Assembly: GCA_027625915.1 (NCBI GenBank)
Contig: JANTQA010000010.1
Coordinates: forward strand, 434,001-498,000
DNA from: Anaeramoeba flamelloides
Lineage: Eukaryota > Metamonada > Anaeramoebidae
DNA: 64,000 nt
Direction of reading: 5' to 3'
The translations under genes and the position numbers were made by a program. This document shows, in pieces, positions 55,774 to 64,000 of the stretch. The notes beneath the pieces were generated by a model. It saw only the letters and a program-made list of their open reading frames with translations, made no database searches and was not told the DNA's origin. Positions within the stretch are counted from its first letter, which is position 1; the number at the start of each line of letters is the position of its first letter.

Positions 55774-58700
55774 TTAATTCTTTTTCTTTTGATGTAATAC
55801 TTTTTTTGATTCATTTTCGAATTCCTTTGTTAGATTGTCAATTAAATTACCAAGTGGAATTTCTTCTGGCTCTTCTTCTTGGTTCTTCTTTCCCTTTTCA
55901 TTAAGTTCTTTATATTCTTCCAATGAATTATAAATTGGCAGAGAAGGTGAATTAAATGTTTTGATGTTAATGGATTTTATATTTGACCATTTTCCAGGAA
56001 TTTTTTTTACAATTTCTTCACAGCCTTTCATTACATTTCCTAAAATTTCTTCAATGGCTAAATTCATTCTTCCAATTTTTACTGATCTATAAAATTGAAA
56101 AATAAAATAGTGAAGATTGATATAATAATTATTAAATTTGAAATTATAATAAATTGAGGAAATCTTTGAGTTTGAAAACAAAAAAAAAACAATTAGTCTT
56201 GTTAAATATTATTAAAAGTTTGCTCAGTTTTTAATTTTCATCGTTTTTTTTTTTTTTTTCTATAAAATTTTTTCGTCAAAAGATTAATATTCTTTTGAAG
56301 TTCTTCTAAATCAACTTTTCATCATGTAAATGAAAATATTGGAAAATTTTTAACAATTTGTAATTTTTTGGAAACAAGCATTCTTTTTTTGATTCCTATA
56401 GTTGCTATTTTTTTTTTTGTTATACAAAATTCAACTAATAAAAATTGATTACAATTTGTTATTTTATTTTCAAAAATAAAGATGCAAGTATCCCATAAAT
56501 TTTGTACAATAGGCAGTAGGAACAAACCTGAAAAAAAGTTGGATAATATCTTTTTGTTTGTCAGATCTAACACTTCATTAAAAGTAAAAAACTTTTAATA
56601 ATTAAAAAAAAAAAAAAAAAACTTATAAATTTTATCAAAGAGAAAGCATCGAGGAAGGGTTATTTAAGGAATGGTATAATTCATTAAAATTGATAATAAA
56701 TCAAATATCCTTAAAACTAAACAATTTTACAATAATATTATACTAATAATCATTTGAAAAATGTTTTCTAAAATTTTTAACCCTTTTTTTTTTAATTTTT
56801 TATTAAAATAAAAATTAAATTACTTATAGTATCAAAAGAGATAAATAGACTCAAGATAAAATATACTCTTATTTGAGATCATGATTAAATGAATATTTTT
56901 ATGAAAAAAATAAGGTTGTTTTTTTTATTTTTGAAAAGTTGTAATTATTGAAAAAGAGTTTATTTCTCAAATTAGAAAGATAATTGTCCTTCATTATACA
57001 CTTCAATGTATTCAATCTAACTCAGAATGAAGATCAAATGGGCAAATAAAAAAACTTTTTGGTGTTGGTGGTTGATCATCAGAAAAAAAATTGGAAAAGT
57101 GTTGTATTTTATGAGTAACACTGATTTTAATTTTATCATAAGAAACGAAAATACTTTTTAGAAAAGTTGTGAATTGATGTTATCTTTTTTAAGAATTTAA
57201 ATTGAGAAATTTTGGCTTTTGCTGAAAATAGAATTTCCATTAATTACACAAATATAAATATTGGCATCTTAAAAAACTCTATTTTTTAAGATGTCAATGT
57301 TTACACTTGTGTACCTGTTTTTTTTTTTGAAAAGAATATACATTTTTTTAATTTGATTATGTTTTTGTATTTATTTTATCTTTTTGAAAACCATATAGAA
57401 AAAAATATATAATTGCTACAATGATCGGATTAATTATTGGTATTTCTAGTTAAACTAAAAATTGTTATATGAAAATAAAATAACTAAATGATAATTTTTT
57501 GTTAAACCGTTTAAAAATAAATTGAATTGAGAATATAAAACTCGGCAATCAGGTAAACGTCTCATTGAGTAAAGTAAAACGAATTTCCAATAATTTGTAA
57601 TAGTAATTAAAATTGAAAATAAAGAATATTGTGTTTCCAAATTTTCGGTTTTGATTTTTGTTTTCATAAAATAATCATTCTTTTTCGGTTTAAGTACATT
57701 TCTCGTTTTTTTTTTTCTCCCATTCTAAATCAGAATATGGATTATCGATTTAAATCTTAAATAAAAAGTTAAAGAACCCTTAGTTTAACAATTCCGAAAT
57801 ATAGGGTCTTTTTTAAAAGACTATAACCACTAATATAGCTGGCTGCATTTTTTTCGCAAAAGTTGAAGAAATTAAATTAAACATTTAAATAGTTACTGTT
57901 AATAAAGACAGAAAACAATAGTAAATTTTTGATATTTTAGAGTTTTTAATCTCTTATTTTTATAATTTAATATACTTTTTACTTCTTTTATTTTATTTTA
58001 TTTTTTCTTTTTCAGTTCAAAAAGAGTTTTTGTATTCTCCAAAAAATATTTTTTAATAATTGAAGATTCTTCTTTTTTTTAGACAAAATAGAAAAATTAA
58101 AAATTGAAAATTCTTTTAATTTTTAATAACTTTTCAATTAAGGTAAACTTTTGAAAAAAGATCTTTGATAAATTATTTTTTAAAACAATGTTTACAAACT
58201 GAAAATTTTTATCAATTATTTTACAAAATAACCGAAATAAAACTGATTTCATTCATTCAGAAATTCGCCAATTTTTTTGAATTTTATATTTATTTTTTGC
58301 AATTTTTTACCTTCATCATTTTTGTTTTATTTTCTTGAAGGAAACAAAAAACATTTTTTTTACTTTTTGAATTAATTTTTCCGAAAGTGTCTCTTCAAGT
58401 CAATATTAATTCCAAGGATGATAATATTTGAAATAAAATCGATTTATTAATTATGCTTTATTTTGACTAAAAAACCTTTTTATTAAAAAAATCAAAAAAC
58501 GTGAAATGCGCCTATTAAGAAATGAAAAAAAGAAAAAATGAAAAAAGCCATTGGATTTCTTGAATTTTTTTCAAAACGAATCGTTTGGTAAAAAAAGTTC
58601 AAAATGATTTTTGATTGGAAACCTTCATAAAACCTGAAAATGAAAAGTAAGATCTATTGCAAAAAGAAAAAATAAATGGTTAAAAGACAAAATGGTGGAT

Positions 58701-60160
58701 TAAACACTATAATAGCATTTGTAATACTATCTTTTAGTAAGGGTTTTTTCTTTGATTGAGTATTTCTTAAAATTTTGTTGAAAAACTTGGATATTTTTGA
58801 GGATCTTCAAAACTACTCGTGGGATTTTGATAATATAAAAGGGGATTTTTAAATTGTTTTTGTTGATTCGATTGATAATTAGATCATCAAGTATTATTTG
58901 AAGTTTAGTTGTTTCTTTTAATTGATTGTACTTGACATTTTCAGTTTTTCTTTGTGTTTCCAATTAAAAATCATTTTTCACTTTTTTTTTTTTCCCCTGT
59001 TTAACTTGTTTTCTCAAATAATAATTTGAGACTTAAATTTTAATTCTTTGATTATTTTTGGTAACTTCACTCCTAATTAGATCTAGAATCAAATCCTTCG
59101 GTTTTTGTTAAAAAAAAAAAAAATAAAAAAAAAGCACAAAAGCCCAACAAATTATTGATGAAAAAATCAAATACTTCACAACAAGAGTTATTAAAAAATT
59201 TCTGTCTTCATTAAAAAAAAAAAGATATGATTTTGGGAAGATTTTGTTTTCGATAATAAGAGAAAGAAGATTAAAAAAGAACAAAATGGAAATCAAAAAA
59301 AAAAAAAAAAACTTACAAAGTAGGTCCAGCAGGAATATTTAAAACCAAAGAATTTAAAATTTTTTCGATTTGTTTTTGGATTTCTTTTTGCGATTTCTTT
59401 TCAACAAAGAGAGGAATAGGAACCTTTTTTTTTTCATAGAATTTCTTTCCAAGAAACGTACAGACTTGTTTCAAGATTTTGTTGTCACACAAAAATAATG
59501 AATAGCTTCCTAACAATTTTCTTTTGTCTTGGTATTGTTTATAATTGATCTTCAATTTTTGGATTGGGATAACTTTTTCGATCCTACATCCAGAAATTTC
59601 TTTAACCTTGGTTTTTAATTCTTTTTTGTCACCAACAATAACACAGACACTTGTTCCAGAATAATTTTCAATTGAATTTGGTATGTTTCTATTCATAGGA
59701 AATAAAATAAAAGAAAAGATCAAATATTCGGAATAAGTTCGTTCGTTTGTTTGTTTGTTTGTTAAATTGTTATTTTGTTATTTTGTCGTTAGTTGTTGTT
59801 TTTTTTGTTATTTTGTTTTGTTTTTTTTTTTTTTTGATTTTAAAATTCTTACAAATAGAATGGTCCTTTTTTGGTTTTGTTTATTTTTTTTAAACACAAT
59901 TGAAGATAAAATAATCGATCATCTTCAAACAAAAGATTTTCTTTTTCATTCTTTGTTTTAATAAAATCAACCAAGGATTTAATTGCCTTTTTAACTTGGA
60001 GTTCTTTAAGTTTATTTGCTTAATTTTAATTAAGAAAAAGAAAAAAAAATAAAGTAAAAGCGAAAAGGATAAAGAAAAAAAAGAAATCAAATTTTTTCTT
60101 TAATTATTGTTCAAGATTGGAAAGGGTTTAAAAAATGGTATTGTTGGATTTTTTACTCAT
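55774..60160 (-). CDS. RSL1D1: Ribosomal L1-domain nucleolar protein (RSL1D1/Utp30 type), four exons
   Basis: Exons 60160-60157 (ATG A, tentative), 60018-59853, 59688-59317 and 56086-55774; 284 residues. Introns are 138, 164 and 3230 nt, with donors GTAAAA, GTAAGA, GTAAGT and acceptors TTAAG, AATAG, ATAG; every junction keeps frame. The product reads KELQVKKAIKSLVDFIKTKN, then LLFEDDRLFYLQLCLKKI, TSVCVIVGDKKEL, IPIQKLKINYKQY, KRKLLGSYSLFLCDNKI, LGKKFYEKKKVPIPL, and across the long intron GPTLSVKIGRMNLAIEEILG, IPGKWSNIKSINIKT and LPIYNS. This is the order of the L1-like domain in RSL1D1/Cic1/Utp30 proteins, which act in pre-ribosome assembly in the nucleolus. The acidic and lysine-rich C-terminus is short. 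Exons 2-4 are secure; the 4-nt first exon is the least certain, chosen because its ATG, donor and phase fit. Confidence 0.85.
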
Positions 60161-60762
60161 TTAAAAAGTTTCTTAAAATTATTTGATCGTGAGAAATAAA
60201 AAAAAATGAATTTTTTTAATTGATACTAATTCAAAAGAAATTACGTAATTTTTTAAAACAAGATCATTGGTGGGATTATTGTTTTGGAAAAAATTCTTTT
60301 CTAATGAAGTTTCAAAGTGTTGATCAAGAGTATTTGTGATACAATTATTCTCAACAAAATTTTTCACAGAAAATAATATTCTTTGGAAGAAAGATTGAAA
60401 TTTGTTTTTTCTTCCAATCTTATTATATTAAAACGCTCAAAGACTTTCAAATTAGAACTTAAAGTTAGTTAACAATTATTACAACAATTAAATAATTCAA
60501 AATTTGCGAATAAGGGACAAGTTACCATAAAAAAAATCTACTAGTAAATTTAATAACAAAATTTGAAAATAATTAGACCAATTCTTGATATAAAAAAAAA
60601 ATATAAAAAGATGATTACTCTAGAACCAAACTGGCAAACAAACCGAATGTCTAAAATGTATTATTGTTTCATAAAGTTTGATCCATTCTATTTTTTCTTA
60701 TTTTTGAAAAGTTTCAAAATTCAAGTATATTTCCAAATTATTTCCAAAAAAAATATTTTCTT

Positions 60763-62176
60763 TTAAAGGAAATAATTATATTTTTCAAATTTTGAGTGCT
60801 ATTAGTTATGTCAAACTGAATGATTCAAATCATTTCTTAAACAAAATATATTAATATTTTAATAAATATCGAAGTGGGATATCTCATCGTATAATGTATT
60901 TTCATACCAACTAAAAAATGTAAAGTCAAAAAAAAGAAAAGATTGATCAAATACAAATTAATAAAAATTATTTATTTCTTGACTTTATCTGTAATATTTG
61001 ATACAACCACTTATTCTTAACTTTGTTTTTATTTTTAATTCTTCATGGAAATAATTTTGTTTGTAAAATTTTTGAGAAACAAATTCCTTTTTATATCTAA
61101 AGAATTTGGAAAATGAATTTCAAATCTTTATTTCATTTAATTCATCTAATTCTAGTTTTGGGATCAGAAAATAGGATATTTATTTAATTCTTCTTCTGAA
61201 ATAAAGATTTATTGGGCTAATATGTTTGATTGATTTAATTATTTATTTCCAGTTATAATTAGAACAAAAAATACTTCTGAATCTAATTGAAATTTTTTCA
61301 AAATTTTTCTTATATTTTGGGTTGAATAACCTGTAACTGTTTTTTTTTTGATTCTAGGAATTCAAATTTTTACTTTTAATTTTCGAAATACAGTCAGTTT
61401 CAAATTTAAGGTACAAAATTTCAACCAAATTTAAGGCACAAAAAAATATAAAATTAAGTTACAAAATTTCTAATTATTTTTTTTATAATATATTTCTTTT
61501 CCTAGAATCTGAATTTTATGTCTTAATTTGTGATTTTTTATGTACCTTAAATTTCTTTGAAGTTATTTCCTTAAAATTGGAACTGGTTGTAGTATTCTTT
61601 ATTATTATTATTTTTTTTTTGATAAAAATATTTGAAAAAAGAATTTTGAAATTAAATCAGTTAAAAAAAAATGTTTTGTAAAATAATAATAAATAGTACT
61701 AGGGTCAGAAATTCATGGTCATAAGTTGTTTGGTTCATAAATATTAAGTAGATAAAGAAAATAATCTTTGATAATATCCGTTTATCAATTGTCTTTCTTA
61801 ATTGCAATCAATTTATTTAAGAAGGTGATCTTTTGTTTTTGGTTTTTTTAAAGAAAGGATATTTATCAAATTAATAGACTTTCAGACAATTTTTTTGTTT
61901 CCTCGTTGATTAATTTCAATCAATTATATAAACACAATTCTATATCCAAAACTAAATTTGATAAAACGAAAAATTTAATCACAAAACAATGTTCAAAAAA
62001 ATAAAAAAATGAAAGATTAAATTCTGAATTAATTTTGTTATATTTTCACAAATATAACTTTGAAGAGTAGTTTGGTTTCATAGTTTTAATATACGGTGGG
62101 ACTCAAAAAATCTTTTTCTTTATATTTTTATACAATTAAAATATTTCAAAATGATAAAAAGTACTTACTTTCTTAA
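60763..62176. mobile_element. TTAA-flanked element, family 3, copy 2
   Basis: Sister of 52458-53660, ends more worn (TTAA-AGGAAATAA, TACTTACTTTC-TTAA). A family 1 MITE is inserted at 61389-61591. 60161-60762 shows nothing supported. Confidence 0.72.
61389..61591. mobile_element. Worn family 1 MITE nested in family 3 copy 2
   Basis: TA-CAGTCAGTTTCAAATTTAAGG to mirrored end GGAACTGGTTG-TA. Many changes from consensus. The matching point of the sister element (about 53074) has no insert. Confidence 0.8.
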
Positions 62177-62198
62177 AGAAGAATGAAATCCTACCATC

Positions 62199-62984
62199 TA
62201 AGCTATTTCCAAGAATGTGGGGCAAATTTATTTTAAAATATATGTATGTGGCACATTCTTCAAAAAAGGATTTTAATATATAAAATCATTGAAAACCATT
62301 TATAGATTCTTGATAATAATTCAATTTGTTTCTTAGTATTGTATTGCAGAAATAAAATATATTAAAATTTAGGATCTCGATTTTATCCGATATTTTTTTA
62401 TGGTGAAAATTGGTGTTTATTATTTTCTTTTTGATCGAAAAAAATATTTTCATAACTTGTATAATCTCAACAAAATTTACAATATACAGTCAGTTTCACT
62501 TTTAAGGCACAAACTTTCAACAAAATTTAAGGCACAAAAAAATCTCAAATTAAGGCACAAAATTTGGAATTTTTTTTTTTAACAATTTATTTTTACTAGA
62601 ATTTGAATTTTGTGCTTTAATTTGAGATTTTTTTTTGTGCCTTAAATTTCGTTAATAGTTTGTGCCTTAAAAGTGAAACTGACTGTAATTAAAAACATAT
62701 AACTGCTTTTTCGTGTTTAAAAAATCATTTGTTTCCTTTCCATATTTCTGGTTTTTTATTGAAATTGGTCGTACATTGCTTTAACCAAAAAAAGTGCTAT
62801 TTTTTTTTTCATTTTTCGGGAATATTTCAACAAACATGCTTTGAAAAAAATACATAAGTGATTGATTCAATCGGTATAAATATTAAACTTAATTTGGTAT
62901 AGTTGATTAATGGTTACCTCCCCTAAAAAAGATTATTTTTTATGAAATGTAAAAAAAATGCCACACTTTTTTGGAAATAGCTTA
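62199..62984. mobile_element. TA-flanked element, family 4, copy 2
   Basis: TA-AGCTATTTCCAAGAATGTGG to TTTTTTGGAAATAGCT-TA. About 580 bp once the nested MITE is set aside. It begins 23 bp after the family 3 element ends. Confidence 0.78.
62485..62687. mobile_element. Family 1 MITE nested in family 4 copy 2
   Basis: Near-consensus TA-CAGTCAGTTTCACTTTTAAGG palindrome. The sister element at about 24883-24890 shows the uninterrupted target. Confidence 0.9.
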
Positions 62985-63622
62985 TGTTAAAATTATACTG
63001 AAATAAACTTTAACAGAAAATCACAGGATTTGAAAATAACTTTAATTATTTTTGATTATCTTGTGATTATTTCATATTGATAGGTTATAGTGTTTCTAAA
63101 GGGAAAAAACAATCAATTATATTCCAGTTTGATAATTTTGGCATTTTTTCTATATGGATTCTTATACTTTTATTTTCCTTTTTGATTGGTATGTCTGATT
63201 TGAATCCAATTTTTCTTAGTAGTATTCATTTCTTAAATATTTAATATGTTAATTTTGGATTAAAATTATTCTCAATCCTATTTTTTTTTTCAAAAACAAA
63301 TAAAAAAAAATAAAACTATATTTTTTTTTGTAGTTCTCTTGTAACGTATGTATTTCTAAGCATATTTTATTCCAAAATATTTTATGATTTTTATTTCAAT
63401 TTTAATCATTATTTGCTCATAAAAATCTATTATTTCATTTTTATATTTAGTTTGTTTCTTTTACTTTTCATTTTTTTTTTTAAATTTATTTTGGTGTTTT
63501 TAATAGTATGAGAAACTCTTTTTCTAGTAACATTTACTGGGTTTTTATTTGAAAAATGAAGAAATAATATCAGTTCAATCAAATATTTAATTCAAAAATA
63601 AATTGTAAAATTGTAAATCATG

Positions 63623-63812
63623 TAGCCAGTTGCACTTTTAAGGCACAAAATTTCAACGAAATTTTAAGCGCTAAAAAAATCCGAAGAAAAGTCCATTTTG
63701 TGATTTTTTTTCCAATTTATTTAAATATAAATATAATTTTTTGTTTTAAAATGAATTTTTTTTGATTTGAATTTCGTTAGAGATTTGTGCCTTAAAAGTG
63801 AAACCAACTGTC
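63623..63812. mobile_element. Worn family 1 MITE
   Basis: CCAGTTGCACTTTTAAGGCAC at the left, GTGCCTTAAAAGTGAAACCAACTG at the right (positions 63788-63811); the interior is degraded. 62985-63622 is A/T-rich without a gene. Confidence 0.75.
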
Positions 63813-63903
63813 ATCTTTTTTCATAAATTATCAAATTTTTTCTTCTTTTTTTTTATCAGTTTTTTCTTTTTTTCTAATTGTTTTCTTGGTTATATATATA
63901 TAT

Positions 63904-64000
63904 AATTCCACTTATTAGACACTGAGTTTCAAAGCAATTTAAGGGATAAAAAAATCTCAAATCAATACAAATTTTTGGGAATTATTAGTATACATATTAT
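63904..64000. mobile_element. Truncated, worn family 1 MITE at the right edge
   Basis: After a short (TA)n run, TTCCACTTATTAGACACTGA .. AATTTAAGGGATAAAAAAATCTCAAAT follows the left arm of family 1 loosely and is cut by the window end. Confidence 0.45.

Noticed and set aside
56322-58963. Minus-strand frames within the long RSL1D1 intron (83, 70 and 78 codons)
   Set aside because: The flanking exons join without a gap in the protein, and these frames have no match to the family.
60179-60367. 62-codon minus frame as the first exon of the RSL1D1-type gene
   Set aside because: It begins at GTG and does not connect in phase. The ATG A|GT at 60160-60157 fits better, though still tentative.
1-64000. 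tRNA, rRNA or CRISPR features
   Set aside because: No B-box-like GGTTCGA context with a cloverleaf was found, no rRNA-like conserved blocks, and no regularly spaced direct repeats. Short structured RNAs could be missed by eye.

Overview
The window is very A+T-rich eukaryotic nuclear DNA with few genes, many intron-like gaps and many inverted-repeat transposons. Proteins carry lysine/glutamate runs (KEKEKE type), and introns are GT..AG. Two introns exceed 3 kb; the other five I could place are about 140-200 bp. This suits a free-living amoeboid protist with a full actin system. The Anaeramoeba-type metamonads are my best guess, but this rests on style of sequence only.

Layout: the left edge holds the possible end of a + strand gene, then a T/G-only tract. 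1.2-8 kb is mostly MITEs around a small Mis14/Nsl1-like kinetochore gene (5.4-5.7 kb, -). An intronless divergent actin-like gene (9.9-11.1 kb, +) sits inside a large inverted duplication. 12-17.7 kb is repeats. At 17.9-18.3 kb (-) is a 117-residue protein with polyproline, WH2/beta-thymosin and central-acidic motifs, which looks like a minimal Arp2/3 activator. A decayed LINE reverse transcriptase lies at 21.4-22.3 kb. A WIPI/PROPPIN autophagy protein is split over 22.45-27.6 kb (-) by a 3.86 kb intron packed with transposons. 27.7-32.4 kb is nearly empty. A protein O-mannosyltransferase (32.4-34.6 kb, -) has three exons, one of only 12 nt. An OARD1/TARG1-type macrodomain hydrolase is at 37.7-38.3 kb (-). 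An Rxt3-domain chromatin protein is at 45.1-46.9 kb (-). A ribosomal-L1-domain nucleolar protein (RSL1D1/Utp30 type, 55.8-60.2 kb, -) has four exons and a 3.2 kb intron. The right end is nested MITEs.

The genes do not form one pathway: they cover actin dynamics, autophagy, ER glycosylation, ADP-ribose removal, histone deacetylase complexes, ribosome assembly and kinetochores. Most are on the minus strand. Gene models that cross introns were built by matching splice phase and conserved family motifs by eye; no alignment was run. The strongest observations are the small WH2-CA protein, the 12-nt exon carrying the PMT HPPLA motif, the actin-like protein with its ATPase residues replaced, the degenerate lipid-binding motif in the WIPI protein, and two related-empty-site cases that show how the main MITE family inserts at TA.
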